From assembly GCF_014218295.1 (NCBI RefSeq), contig NZ_AP023287.1, forward strand, positions 3,720,001 through 3,784,000: DNA of 64,000 nucleotides, read 5' to 3'. The position numbers and the translations under genes were made by a program. Shown here in pieces: positions 26,850 through 35,739 of the stretch. Below the pieces are notes generated by a model. It saw nothing but the letters and a program-made list of their open reading frames with translations, did no database searches and was not told where the DNA came from. Numbering within the stretch: the stretch's first letter is position 1; each line of letters opens with the position of its first letter. The DNA is from Mycolicibacterium litorale. Its GTDB lineage: Bacteria > Actinomycetota > Actinomycetes > Mycobacteriales > Mycobacteriaceae.

Positions 26850-28151
26850 ATGAATCCCACCGCCGCAACCCATCTCGTCACCGCCGTCTGGCCCGGCGGC
26901 ACGCCCCGGCTGTTACAGGTCCCGGCCGGCCGCGAGGACTACGCAGACTACGCCCAGTCCGGCGGCTACCGTGAGCTGACCGAACCGGAGCGTCTGCTCG
27001 AAGAGGTGGAGCTGTCCGGACTGCTCGGACGCGGCGGTGCCGCGTTCCCGATGGCGGTCAAACTCCGCTCGGTGCGTGACCACGGCCGGGCGCGCGGGGG
27101 CGCCGTCGCGATCGCCAACGGCGAGGAGGGCGAACCAGCGTCGATCAAGGACCGTTGGTTGCTGCGGCATCGTCCGCACCTGGTGCTCGACGGTCTGCGG
27201 TTGGCCGCCCGCATGGTGGCCGCCGACCGCGCGGTGGTCTACGTCTCCGACTCCGAATCCGCCCGCAGCGTGGAAAGCGCACTCGCACAGGTCGACTCGT
27301 CGGTTCTGGACGGGGTGTCGGTGAGCGTGGTGTGCGTGGACGCCGGTTATGTCGCCGGCGAGGAGACCGCCGCGGTCCGCGCCGTCAACGGCGGGCCCGC
27401 CAAACCGACGGACAAACCGCCACGCCCGTTCGAAGAAGGCGTGGACGGGCTGCCCACCCTGGTCAGCAACGTCGAGACGCTGGCCAACCTGCCGTACCTG
27501 CACGAACACGGTGCGCGGGCATACCGGTCGGCGGGCACACCGTCTTCACCGGGGACATTCCTCGCCACGATCACCGGGGGCGGCTCGCCGCCCGCCCTCT
27601 ACGAGCTGCCGCACGGGGTGGCCCTCGCCGATGTGTTGTCCTGGCACGGCATCTCCCCCGACCGCGTCAGCGGGGTGATGATGGGTGGCTACTTCACCGG
27701 TCTGCTCAACCGCGACGTCCTCGACGCGACGCTCGACCACGAGGCGCTGCGCCGCCTCGGCAGCGGGCTGGGCTGCGGCGCCGTCGGGGTGCTGACCGAC
27801 GAGTGCCCGGTCGCGGTCGCCGCGTCGGTGCTGGCCTACTTCGACCGGGAGAACGCCGGGCAGTGCGGGTCCTGCTTCAACGGGACCGCCGCCATGGCGG
27901 CGGTCGCCGGGGCACTGCGCGACGGGGTGGCCACCGACGAGGATCTGGCCCGGCTGGAACGCTGGTCGGTGGTGCTGCGGGGCCGTGGTGCCTGCGCGAC
28001 ACTCGACGCCGCCACCAATGTCGCGGCGAGCCTGCTGACCGCGTTCCCGCAAGCGGTGGCGCGACATCTGCACGGCGCCTGCGACAGCTGCGCGGTCGAG
28101 GTGTTCGACGTCCGACGGCCCTACGAAGTGGAGGCGGTGGTGACCGCGTGA
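26850..28151 (+). CDS. NuoF-like NADH:acceptor oxidoreductase (FMN, SLBB, Fe-S)
   Basis: A 433-residue relative of complex I subunit NuoF. It keeps the FMN/NADH region (GRGGAAFPMAVK, ANGEEGEPASIKDR), the GEETAAVRAVNGGPAKPTDKPP loop, an SLBB-like segment and a C-terminal Fe-S region. The cluster motif is altered: QCGSCFNG keeps only two of the three cysteines of NuoF's CxxCxxC, the fourth is in GRGACAT, and an extra C-x2-C occurs near the end (GACDSCAVE). The stop overlaps the GTG of a ferredoxin gene, so it probably oxidises NADH and reduces that ferredoxin for the P450s. No other Nuo subunits are present. Confidence 0.85.
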   Translation: MNPTAATHLVTAVWPGGTPRLLQVPAGREDYADYAQSGGYRELTEPERLLEEVELSGLLGRGGAAFPMAVKLRSVRDHGRARGGAVAIANGEEGEPASIKDRWLLRHRPHLVLDGLRLAARMVAADRAVVYVSDSESARSVESALAQVDSSVLDGVSVSVVCVDAGYVAGEETAAVRAVNGGPAKPTDKPPRPFEEGVDGLPTLVSNVETLANLPYLHEHGARAYRSAGTPSSPGTFLATITGGGSPPALYELPHGVALADVLSWHGISPDRVSGVMMGGYFTGLLNRDVLDATLDHEALRRLGSGLGCGAVGVLTDECPVAVAASVLAYFDRENAGQCGSCFNGTAAMAAVAGALRDGVATDEDLARLERWSVVLRGRGACATLDAATNVAASLLTAFPQAVARHLHGACDSCAVEVFDVRRPYEVEAVVTA

Positions 28152-28462
28152 GGATCCGCCTCGATCGCACCATGTGCGACGGTTTCGGTATCTGCGCCAA
28201 ACATGCGCCGGAGTACTTCTCGCTCGACGACTGGGGCTACGCCTCGCTGATCGGCAACGGCACGGTGCCAGAGAAGGACGAGCCCGCGGTGCGCCGAGCG
28301 CTGCTGGACTGCCCGGTGCACGCCATCATCGAGATGCACGAAGGGGAACCGGTGCGGGACAGACCTTCTCCGCCGCCACCCGGTACGGCATCGGCCGACG
28401 ACTCCGCGCACGGCGACCATGCGAGCGCCGTGCGCGAAGAACACATGCTGCCGGGGCTGTGA
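28148..28462 (+). CDS. Single-cluster ferredoxin with C-terminal tail
   Basis: A 104-residue ferredoxin with motif C-D-G-F-G-I-C (residues 9-15) and a distal D-C-P, i.e. phenylalanine at the variable position. Residues 65-104 form a Pro/Asp/His-rich tail not found in the other ferredoxins of this window. GTG start at 28148 overlaps the NuoF-like stop (GTGA), and its own stop overlaps the next gene. Likely the electron carrier reduced by the NuoF-like protein (inference from coupling). Confidence 0.9.
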   Translation: MRIRLDRTMCDGFGICAKHAPEYFSLDDWGYASLIGNGTVPEKDEPAVRRALLDCPVHAIIEMHEGEPVRDRPSPPPPGTASADDSAHGDHASAVREEHMLPGL

Positions 28463-30117
28463 GCGTGGCGGACATCCCGGGCCGGCCCCTTCCGCAGGTC
28501 ACCGCGCAGAACGAGTTCTTCTGGACCGCGGGCGCCGACGGCGAACTGCGGATTCAGGAGTGCCAGGACTGCCAGGCGCTGATCCATCCCCCGCAGCCGA
28601 TCTGCCGGTACTGCCGCAGCCAGAAGCTCGGCGTGCGCACCGTATCGGGCCGCGGCACGCTGGCCGGGTTCACCGTCAACCACCGCTTCGGCTTCCCCGA
28701 CCTGCCGCCGCCGTACGTGGTGGCGCAGGTGGCCGTGGCGGAGGATCCGCGCGTGCGGCTCACCACCAACATCGTCGACTGTGACCCGCAGACCCTGGAG
28801 CTGGGACAACCGGTGCAGGTGACGTTCCAGCAGGCCGACGACGTCTGGCTGCCACTGTTCCGGCCGGTGGACGGTGAATTCGGGGTGCTGCCCGCAGACG
28901 AGATCGCTCCGGAGCGGTTCGGCGAGCACGTCCGGCCGATGCTGCGCCGCGAGAAGTTCGAGGAGCATTCGGCGATCACCGGCATCGGCGCATCGCGGCT
29001 CGGTCGCCGGCTGATGGCTCCCCCGCTGTCGCTGACGATCGAGGCGTGCGAGGCGGCGGTCGCCGACGCCGGGCTGACGTTCGACGACATCGACGGACTG
29101 TCGACCTATCCGGGTCTCGACGTCGCCGGGATGGGTGAAGGCGGCGTCACCGCGCTCGAAGGCGCACTGGGGCTGCGGCCCACGTGGATCAACGGCGGTA
29201 TGGACACGTTCGGCCCCGGCGGGTCGGTGATCGCGGCGATGATGGCGGTCGCGACCGGGATGGCGCGCCACGTACTGTGCTTCCGCACGCTGTGGGAGGC
29301 GACGTTCGGCCAGCTGCTCAAGGAGGGCAGGATGGCCCCGCCCGGGGGCGGGCGGACCACCAGCTGGCAGATGCCGTTCGGTGCGACGTCGGCGGCCCAC
29401 ACACTGGCGCTCAACGCGCAACGGCACTTCCACCGGTACGGCACCACTCGAGAGACCCTCGGCTGGATCGCGCTCAACCAGCGAGCCAACGCCGCGCTGA
29501 ACCCGACGGCCATCTACCGCGACCCGATGACGATGGAGGACTATCTGTCCGCGCGGCCGATCACGACGCCGTTCGGCCTCTACGACTGCGACGTGCCGTG
29601 CGACGGTGCGGTCGCCGTCGTCGTGTCGGCCGTGGACGCCGCCCGCGACATGCCCAAGCCCCCGGTGTACATCGAGGCGGTCGGCACCCAGATCGTCGAG
29701 CGCACCGACTGGGATCAGACCACCCTGACCCACGAACCACAGGTACTCGGCCAGTCCGCGCATCTGTGGACGCGAACGTCGTTGCGACCCAGGGATGTCG
29801 ACGTCGCCGAACTCTACGACGGCTTCACGTTCAACTGTCTGTCCTGGATCGAGGCCCTTGGGTTCTGCGGGGTCGGTGAGGCGAAGGACTTCCTCGACGG
29901 CGGCCACAACATCGCCCGTGATGGCGTCCTGCCGCTCAATACCCACGGCGGTCAGCTCTCGCACGGCCGCACGCACGGGATGGGCCTGATGCACGAGGCC
30001 GTCAGCCAGTTGCGCGGCGAGGCCGGTGAGCGGCAGGTGGCCGACGCCCACGTCGCCGTCGTCAGCAGCGGCGGCCTCACCCCGAGCGGTGTGCTCCTCC
30101 TGCGGTGCGACGCGTGA
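28459..30117 (+). CDS. Fusion of Zn-ribbon/OB-fold (DUF35) and SCP-x thiolase-like domains
   Basis: A 552-residue two-domain protein. Residues about 25-150 are a zinc ribbon (C-Q-D-C and C-R-Y-C, 11 residues apart) plus OB-fold. Residues about 170-552 are an Ltp2/SCP-x thiolase-like domain with YDCDVPCDGAVAV, ELYDGFTFNC and THGGQLSHGRTHG. The first half of the thiolase lacks the NSC nucleophile motif, as in Ltp2-type retro-aldolases rather than thiolases. In steroid side-chain cleavage the DUF35 part of ChsH2 and the aldolase Ltp2 are separate chains; here they are joined. GTG start overlaps the ferredoxin stop. Confidence 0.88.
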   Translation: MSVADIPGRPLPQVTAQNEFFWTAGADGELRIQECQDCQALIHPPQPICRYCRSQKLGVRTVSGRGTLAGFTVNHRFGFPDLPPPYVVAQVAVAEDPRVRLTTNIVDCDPQTLELGQPVQVTFQQADDVWLPLFRPVDGEFGVLPADEIAPERFGEHVRPMLRREKFEEHSAITGIGASRLGRRLMAPPLSLTIEACEAAVADAGLTFDDIDGLSTYPGLDVAGMGEGGVTALEGALGLRPTWINGGMDTFGPGGSVIAAMMAVATGMARHVLCFRTLWEATFGQLLKEGRMAPPGGGRTTSWQMPFGATSAAHTLALNAQRHFHRYGTTRETLGWIALNQRANAALNPTAIYRDPMTMEDYLSARPITTPFGLYDCDVPCDGAVAVVVSAVDAARDMPKPPVYIEAVGTQIVERTDWDQTTLTHEPQVLGQSAHLWTRTSLRPRDVDVAELYDGFTFNCLSWIEALGFCGVGEAKDFLDGGHNIARDGVLPLNTHGGQLSHGRTHGMGLMHEAVSQLRGEAGERQVADAHVAVVSSGGLTPSGVLLLRCDA

Positions 30118-31010
30118 GCGCGCCACGCCCCCGGGTGGTGATGGTCGACGGCATACCGATGTCGGGGCTGATGGCCGAGGGCCGGTCCGACGGCGATCCG
30201 CGCGCGGTGGTCGTCGCGCTGCACGGCGGGGCCAGCACCGCATCGTATTTCGACTGTCCGGGACACCCGCGGCTGTCCCTGCTGCGGGTCGGCGCGCAGC
30301 TCGGTTTCACCGTGATCGCTCTCGACCGGCCGGGCTACGGCAGCTCTGCCCCGTATCCAGAGGCCCTCGACCGGCCGGAGCAACGGGTGGCGCTCGCCTA
30401 CGGCGCGGTCGACGCGATGCTCGGCCAACGGTCGACGGGCGCGGGGGTCTTCGTCGTCGGGCACTCCAACGGATGCGAGCTCGCGCTGCGGATGGCCGCC
30501 GACGACCGCGGCATCGGCCTCCTGGGTCTGGAGCTGGCCGGCACCGGTTTGCGCTACCAGGACGCGGCGCTGGAGATCCTGCGCGACGCCGGTCCCACCC
30601 GGCGGCCACCGGGGCTGCGTCAGCTGCTCTGGGAGCCCGCCGAGCTGTATCCCCGGGCCGTGCTGAGCGGGATCACGAATTCCTCGACCGGTGCCCCGTA
30701 CGAGGCGGCCATGGTCGCGGACTGGCCGCAGCGGGACTTCCCCGCTCTGGCGGGCCGGGTGCGTATCCCGGTGCGCTTCAGCCACGCCGAACACGAGCGG
30801 GTGTGGTGTTCGGACCCCGAAGCACTGGCACGGATCGCCGGAATCTTCACGGCTGCAGCGAGGTTCGTCACCGCCGAGCAGTCCGATGCCGGACACAACC
30901 TCAGCCTGGGAGTGACCGCCGCGGCCTACCACCTGAAGGTGCTGTCGTTCGTCGAAGAATGTGTGGTGACCCGCGACCGCGCGGGTCGTGTCGATGTGGA
31001 GGTGGGTTAG
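30114..31010 (+). CDS. Alpha/beta hydrolase
   Basis: A 298-residue alpha/beta hydrolase: VALHGGAST oxyanion strand, DRPGYGSS, nucleophile elbow GHSNGCELA (serine), and a late histidine in SDAGHNLSLG. It could hydrolyse an ester, lactone or C-C bond. GTG at 30114 overlaps the preceding stop (GTGA), and the next ATG follows its TAG immediately, placing it in one translationally coupled chain from 26850 to 32641. Confidence 0.87.
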   Translation: MSAPRPRVVMVDGIPMSGLMAEGRSDGDPRAVVVALHGGASTASYFDCPGHPRLSLLRVGAQLGFTVIALDRPGYGSSAPYPEALDRPEQRVALAYGAVDAMLGQRSTGAGVFVVGHSNGCELALRMAADDRGIGLLGLELAGTGLRYQDAALEILRDAGPTRRPPGLRQLLWEPAELYPRAVLSGITNSSTGAPYEAAMVADWPQRDFPALAGRVRIPVRFSHAEHERVWCSDPEALARIAGIFTAAARFVTAEQSDAGHNLSLGVTAAAYHLKVLSFVEECVVTRDRAGRVDVEVG

Positions 31011-31829
31011 ATGCGGGTCGGGTTCATAGGCCTCGGCAGTCAGGGCGCGCCGATGGCGCGACGGATCGTCGAAGGTGGATACGAGCTGACGCTGTGGGCA
31101 CGCAGGCCCGCCTCGGTCGAACCGTTCGCCGGCACCGGCGCGAAGGTCGCGGCCAGCCCCGCCGAACTGGGAGCGGCCAGCGATCTGGTGTGCCTGTGCG
31201 TGGTCGGCGACGACGACGTGCGTGAGGTGCTCGACGGTGACTCCGGCGTGCTGGCCGGTCTCGCGTCCGGGTCGACGATCGCCATCCACAGCACCGTGCA
31301 CCCCGACACATGCACGGAGATCGCGCAACAGGCGGCGGCACAAGGGGTTTCGGTGATCGACGCCCCGGTCAGCGGCGGCGCGCCGGCGGCCGAACAGGGC
31401 ACGCTGCTGGTCATGGTCGGCGGCGACGAAGCCGACGTGGAGAAGGCGCGTCCGGTGTTCGCCACCTACGCCGACCCGATCGTGCACCTGGGCCCGCTGG
31501 GCAGCGGTCAGGTGACCAAGATCCTCAACAACCTGCTGTTCACCGCGAACCTCGGCAGTGCGCTGAGCACCCTGGAACTCGGCGAATCGTTGGGCATCCC
31601 GCGGGTCCGCCTCGCCGAGGTCCTCAACGGCGGATCGGCCACCAGCAAGGCGCTCGGCAGCATCAGCATGTTCGGCGGCACCGTCGAAGGCCTCGCACCG
31701 ATCGCCGGTGCGCTGCTGCAGAAGGACGTCCGCCACGCCGCGAGCATCGCGGCCAACGCCTCGGCGCCCGAAGGGTCCGTCTTCACCGCGGCCGACACCG
31801 CACTGCAGTCGATGGACCACCCGCGGTGA
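31011..31829 (+). CDS. 3-hydroxyisobutyrate-dehydrogenase-family NAD(P) oxidoreductase (copy 1)
   Basis: A 272-residue beta-hydroxyacid dehydrogenase: GFIGLGSQGAPMA Rossmann motif at residues 4-16, substrate motif DAPVSGGAPAAEQG, and the catalytic lysine in GQVTKILNNL. These enzymes oxidise beta-hydroxy acids or reduce semialdehydes. The next gene encodes a diverged copy, and the ATG follows the previous stop codon with no gap. Confidence 0.9.
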   Translation: MRVGFIGLGSQGAPMARRIVEGGYELTLWARRPASVEPFAGTGAKVAASPAELGAASDLVCLCVVGDDDVREVLDGDSGVLAGLASGSTIAIHSTVHPDTCTEIAQQAAAQGVSVIDAPVSGGAPAAEQGTLLVMVGGDEADVEKARPVFATYADPIVHLGPLGSGQVTKILNNLLFTANLGSALSTLELGESLGIPRVRLAEVLNGGSATSKALGSISMFGGTVEGLAPIAGALLQKDVRHAASIAANASAPEGSVFTAADTALQSMDHPR

Positions 31830-32641
31830 GCCGGATCGGCTTCGTCGGCGCCGGACGCATGGGTGCGCCCATGGTGCGCCGCCTCGTCGAGGCCGGCCAC
31901 ACCGTGACCGCCCTCGGCCGGACTCAGGAGAAGCGCACCGCCGCAGAGGAACTGGGCGCCACCGCGGTGTCGGAGCCGTCCGACGTGGCAGCCGGCGCCG
32001 ACGCGGTGGTCATCTGTGTCTTCACCGACGATCAGGTCCGCAACATGTGCCTCGACAACGGTCTGCTCGCCTCCATGAAGCCCGGCGCCACGCTGGTGAT
32101 CCACACGACCGGCAGCCCGGCCACCGCCCACGCCATCGCCGACCGCGGGCGGGAGTACGGGGTGGAGGTCGTCGACGCGCCGGTCAGCGGCGGACCGCAC
32201 GACATCGCCGCCGGAGCGGTGACGCTGTTCGTCGGAGGCTCCGACGCCGCGGTCGAGGGTGTGCGACCGGTGCTGGCCGCGTACGGCGATCCGGTACTGC
32301 ACGTCGGACCGCTCGGCGCCGGCCAGAGCGTGAAACTGGTCAACAACACGGTGTTCGCCGCCCAGATCGGGCTGCTGCGTGAGGCGGTGCGGCTCGGTGG
32401 TGCGCTGGGGGTGGCCGAACCCGATCTCCTGACCGCGCTCACGCACGGCAGTTCGTCGAGCCGGGTGCTGACCATGGTCGCGCCGCGCGGGTCGGTCGGG
32501 GCGTTCCTCGACATGGCCGACGCCTTCGTCGGCAAGGACGTCGACGTCGTGCGCGCGATCGCGAGAGACGCCGGTACCGACCTCGGCCTGCTGGGCGACG
32601 CGATCGCCGAACTCGCTCTCACCGGAGACGAAAACTGTTAG
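31826..32641 (+). CDS. 3-hydroxyisobutyrate-dehydrogenase-family NAD(P) oxidoreductase (copy 2)
   Basis: A 271-residue paralog of the preceding protein: GFVGAGRMGAPMV, DAPVSGGPHDIAAG, and catalytic lysine in GQSVKLVNNTVF. GTG at 31826 overlaps the stop of copy 1 (GTGA). Two adjacent, clearly diverged copies may act on different hydroxy-acid intermediates or form a heteromer. It ends the coupled chain; a 63-bp gap with its own ribosome site precedes the P450. Confidence 0.9.
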   Translation: MSRIGFVGAGRMGAPMVRRLVEAGHTVTALGRTQEKRTAAEELGATAVSEPSDVAAGADAVVICVFTDDQVRNMCLDNGLLASMKPGATLVIHTTGSPATAHAIADRGREYGVEVVDAPVSGGPHDIAAGAVTLFVGGSDAAVEGVRPVLAAYGDPVLHVGPLGAGQSVKLVNNTVFAAQIGLLREAVRLGGALGVAEPDLLTALTHGSSSSRVLTMVAPRGSVGAFLDMADAFVGKDVDVVRAIARDAGTDLGLLGDAIAELALTGDENC

Positions 32642-32704
32642 CTTTACAGTACGTTTGCCATACGTAACGCTTCCGGCTATCAGCCCGCCGCGAAGGAGGA
32701 GCCC

Positions 32705-33907
32705 ATGACCAAGCCACGACTGGTGTTCAACCCGGTGTCGCAGGACTACTTCGACAATCCGTACGAGATCTACCGGCGGATGCGCGACGAGGCGCCCATC
32801 TATTACGACGAGGCGGAGGACTTCTACGCGCTGACCCGCCACGCCGATGTCGCCGCCGCCTTCAAGGACTACGAGTCGTTCTCGTCGGCCCGCGGCTGCG
32901 ACCTGGCCATGGTGCGGTCGGGAGAGGTCCCCCAGCGGTCGATCATCTTCATGGACCCGCCCGACCACCGGCACATGCGCAGCCTGCTCAACAAGGCCTT
33001 CACTCCGCGCGCGATCCAGTCGCAGCGCGAGACCGTCGTCGAACTGGTCGAGCACTACCTGTCCCAGGCCGATCCGGAGCGCTTCGACGTCGTCCAGGAC
33101 TTCTCGGGCCCGTTCCCCGTCGAGGTCATCACGCGGATGGCCGGCGTTCCCGAGGAGTTCCGGCAGCAGGTCCGCACCTGGATCGACACCAGCCTGGAAC
33201 GCCAGCCCGGCCAGATCGACCAGAGCGAAAAGAACATGCAGGCCAACATCGACTCGGCGATGTACTACTACAGCCTGGTCCAGGAGCGGCGCGAGAACCC
33301 ACAGGACGACATGATCAGCCGGCTGATCGCCGCCGAGATCCCCGGCGAGGACGGCGCGATGCGCAAACTCGACGACATCGAGATCACCGGCTTCACCACG
33401 TTGCTCGGTGGTGCGGGCGCCGAGACGGTCACCAAACTGGTCGGCAGCGCGGTGGTGGAGTTCGCCCGTCATCCCGACCAGTGGCAGATGCTGCTCGACG
33501 ACCGGAGCCGGATTCCCGCCGCCGTCGAGGAACTGCTGCGCTACGTCGGGCCGGTGCAGTACAACGTCCGCTACAGCATCAAGGACGTCGAACTGCCCAG
33601 CGGCACCGTGCCCGCGCACAAGCCGGTGTTCCTCATGGGCGCGTCGGCCAACCGCGATCCGCGTGCCTTCGACGACGCCGAGACGTTCGACATCACCCGC
33701 GACCGGACCCAGGCACAGAACCTCGGCCTCGGATACGGCATCCACAGCTGCCTGGGTGCCGCACTGGCCCGGATGGAGACCGCCATCGCGCTCGAGCACC
33801 TGCTGGACTTCATGCCGCGCTACGAGGTCGACTTCGACGGCCTGGAACGCGTCCACATGCAGAACGTGGCGGGCTACCACCACGTCCCGGTGAGGGTGTT
33901 GAGGTGA
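32705..33907 (+). CDS. Cytochrome P450 (tandem copy 1)
   Basis: A 400-residue bacterial P450: K-helix EELLRY (E-x-x-R), I-helix GGAGAETVTK with the E-T pair, heme motif LGYGIHSCLGAALAR. Leucine replaces the usual phenylalanine at the start of the heme loop. AAGGAGG precedes the ATG at 32705. It is followed by its ferredoxin and by a close paralog at 34136. Substrate unknown; the similarity of the pair suggests successive oxidations or related substrates. Confidence 0.93.
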   Translation: MTKPRLVFNPVSQDYFDNPYEIYRRMRDEAPIYYDEAEDFYALTRHADVAAAFKDYESFSSARGCDLAMVRSGEVPQRSIIFMDPPDHRHMRSLLNKAFTPRAIQSQRETVVELVEHYLSQADPERFDVVQDFSGPFPVEVITRMAGVPEEFRQQVRTWIDTSLERQPGQIDQSEKNMQANIDSAMYYYSLVQERRENPQDDMISRLIAAEIPGEDGAMRKLDDIEITGFTTLLGGAGAETVTKLVGSAVVEFARHPDQWQMLLDDRSRIPAAVEELLRYVGPVQYNVRYSIKDVELPSGTVPAHKPVFLMGASANRDPRAFDDAETFDITRDRTQAQNLGLGYGIHSCLGAALARMETAIALEHLLDFMPRYEVDFDGLERVHMQNVAGYHHVPVRVLR

Positions 33908-34107
33908 CGCGACAGAAGATCGAGGTCGATTTCGGGCTGTGCGAGAGCAACGGGGTCTGCATGGGCATCGTCCCCGAGGTGTTCGACCTCGACGACGAGG
34001 ATTATCTGCACGTGCTGACCGACGAGGTCACCCCTGAGAACGAAGACAAGGTCAGGGAAGCGGTGCGGCAGTGTCCGCGGCAGGCCATATCCATCCGCGA
34101 CGAATGA
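33904..34107 (+). CDS. P450-associated single-cluster ferredoxin
   Basis: A 67-residue ferredoxin with motif C-E-S-N-G-V-C and distal Q-C-P, asparagine at the variable position. GTG start overlaps the P450 stop (GTGA), tying it to that enzyme; it lies between the two tandem P450 genes and may serve both. Confidence 0.92.
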   Translation: MTRQKIEVDFGLCESNGVCMGIVPEVFDLDDEDYLHVLTDEVTPENEDKVREAVRQCPRQAISIRDE

Positions 34108-34135
34108 GATCCGCCGCGGCCGACCGGGAGTGTGA

Positions 34136-35353
34136 ATGACCAGCCCCAAGACCAACTCGAAGCTCGTGTTCGATCCGTTCTCCGAGGAGTACTTCAACGA
34201 GCCCTGGGAGATCTACCGGCGCATGCGTGAGGAGGCGCCGGTGTACTACAACGAGGAACAGGACTTCTACGCGCTGTCGAGGCACGCCGACGTGGCGGCC
34301 GCGTTCAAGGATTACGAGACGTTCTCCTCGGCGTACGGTCTGGATCTGGCGATGGTGAAGTCCGGTGAGCCGGCGCCCATGAAGATGATCATCCTGATGG
34401 ACCCGCCGGAGCACCGGCAGATGCGCAGCCTGGTCAACAAGGTCTTCACGCCGCGCCAGATCGCCAACCTCAAACCGATGGTCGAAGAGACGATCGACCA
34501 GTGCTTCCGCGCCGCCGACCCCGACCACTTCGACGTGGTGCAGGAGTTCGCCGCGTTCTTCCCCGTCGAGGTGATCACCCGGATGCTCGGTGTGCCGGAG
34601 GACCGCAGGCAGCAGGTGCGTCAGTGGGTGGACACCTCACTGCACCGCGAACCCGGCCAGGTGGAGATGTCGCCGGAGGGGATGCAGGCCGTCGCGGAGG
34701 CGATGGGGCTGTACTTCGAGCTGATCCAGCAGCGGCGGGCCGAACCGCGCGACGATATGTTCACCCGTCTGGTGCAAGCCGAGATCGAACGTGAGGACGG
34801 CCGCAAGGAACGCCTCGACGACTTCGAGATCGCGGGTTTCGCAACACTTCTCGGTGGCGCGGGCGCCGAGACGGTGACCAAGCTGATCGGCAACGCGGCC
34901 GTCACGTTCGCGCGGTTCCCCGATCAGTGGCAGAAGCTGCTCGACGACCGCAGCAAGATCCCGGCCGCCGTCGAGGAGCTGCTGCGGTACGAGGCGCCGG
35001 CGCAGTACAACGTCCGGCGGTCCATGAAAGAGGTGACGATCCACGGCGTCACCATCCCGGCGGGCAAACCGGTGTTCCTGCTGGGCGGTTCGGCCAACCG
35101 CGATCCCGAGGCGTTCACCGATGCCGACAGGTTCGACATCGACCGTGACCGCACCGAGGCCCAGAATCTCGGCTTCGGCTACGGCGTGCACAGCTGCCTC
35201 GGGGCGGCGCTGGCCCGGATGGAGAGCGCGATCGCGCTGGAGCGGCTACTCGACTTCATGCCCCGCTACGAGGTGCTGTGGGACGAATGCCGCCGTGTGG
35301 CCATGCAGAACGTGGCCGGCTGGTCGCACGTGCCGGTCCGCGTGCTGACGTAG
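34136..35353 (+). CDS. Cytochrome P450 (tandem copy 2)
   Basis: A 405-residue P450, close paralog of the gene at 32705: shared N-terminus (FDPFSEEYFNEPWEIYRRMR), I-helix GGAGAETVTK, K-helix EELLRY, heme motif FGYGVHSCLGAALAR. It is the last gene of the plus-strand run. A decayed SDR gene abuts its 3' end on the other strand. Confidence 0.93.
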   Translation: MTSPKTNSKLVFDPFSEEYFNEPWEIYRRMREEAPVYYNEEQDFYALSRHADVAAAFKDYETFSSAYGLDLAMVKSGEPAPMKMIILMDPPEHRQMRSLVNKVFTPRQIANLKPMVEETIDQCFRAADPDHFDVVQEFAAFFPVEVITRMLGVPEDRRQQVRQWVDTSLHREPGQVEMSPEGMQAVAEAMGLYFELIQQRRAEPRDDMFTRLVQAEIEREDGRKERLDDFEIAGFATLLGGAGAETVTKLIGNAAVTFARFPDQWQKLLDDRSKIPAAVEELLRYEAPAQYNVRRSMKEVTIHGVTIPAGKPVFLLGGSANRDPEAFTDADRFDIDRDRTEAQNLGFGYGVHSCLGAALARMESAIALERLLDFMPRYEVLWDECRRVAMQNVAGWSHVPVRVLT

Positions 35354-35736
35354 CACGCTGAGCCGGCCGAACGCGTTGGCCGCGTGGCAGGTCCGGCTGT
35401 CTGCGGACGGTCGCATTGATCGCCCCGGCGTGGCGACCGCGCCCGGTAACACGGTGTTGACAGAGATGCCGTGCTCGGCCAGCTCAAATGCCGACGCCAG
35501 GCTCAGCGCGTTGATCGCCCCCTTAGACGAGGCGTAGGCGGCCAGTCCCTTGATGATTCCCCCACGCACCGAGTTCGAGCCGATGTTCACCGATCCGGCC
35601 GCCTCGAACGGCGGTCACCATCGCACGTGCTGCTTCGCGCGCCATCACGAACGACCCGCGCACGTTGACCGGATACCGAGTCCGACGCCGCCGGTGACCA
35701 CGGCGACTTGCCTGCGAGGCGCGTCGTCTCGCGCAC
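35340..35736 (-). pseudogene. Decayed SDR gene with frameshifts and an internal deletion
   Basis: Fragments of one short-chain dehydrogenase appear in order but in different frames. RLAGK (GTG at 35736) is followed by AVVTGGVGLGI, apparently after a 1-nt loss. It then jumps to VNVRGSFVMAREAARAMV, losing roughly the middle third, and after another shift reads VNIGSNSVRGGIIKGLAAYASSKGAINALSL and ISVNTVLPGAVATPGAIN. The end runs into the P450 gene at 35353. This explains the only stretch above 300 bp in the window without an intact gene. Confidence 0.8.
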
Positions 35737-35739
35737 CGG

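Noticed and set aside
32642..32704. Possible inverted repeat (CGTT ... AACG) before the tandem P450s
   Set aside because: Arms are only four bases with a long irregular spacer; too weak to call an operator.
35246..35590. A 114-residue SDR-like protein as an intact gene
   Set aside because: Only the middle carries SDR sequence; it lacks the cofactor-binding N-terminus, which lies upstream in another frame, so it is part of a pseudogene.
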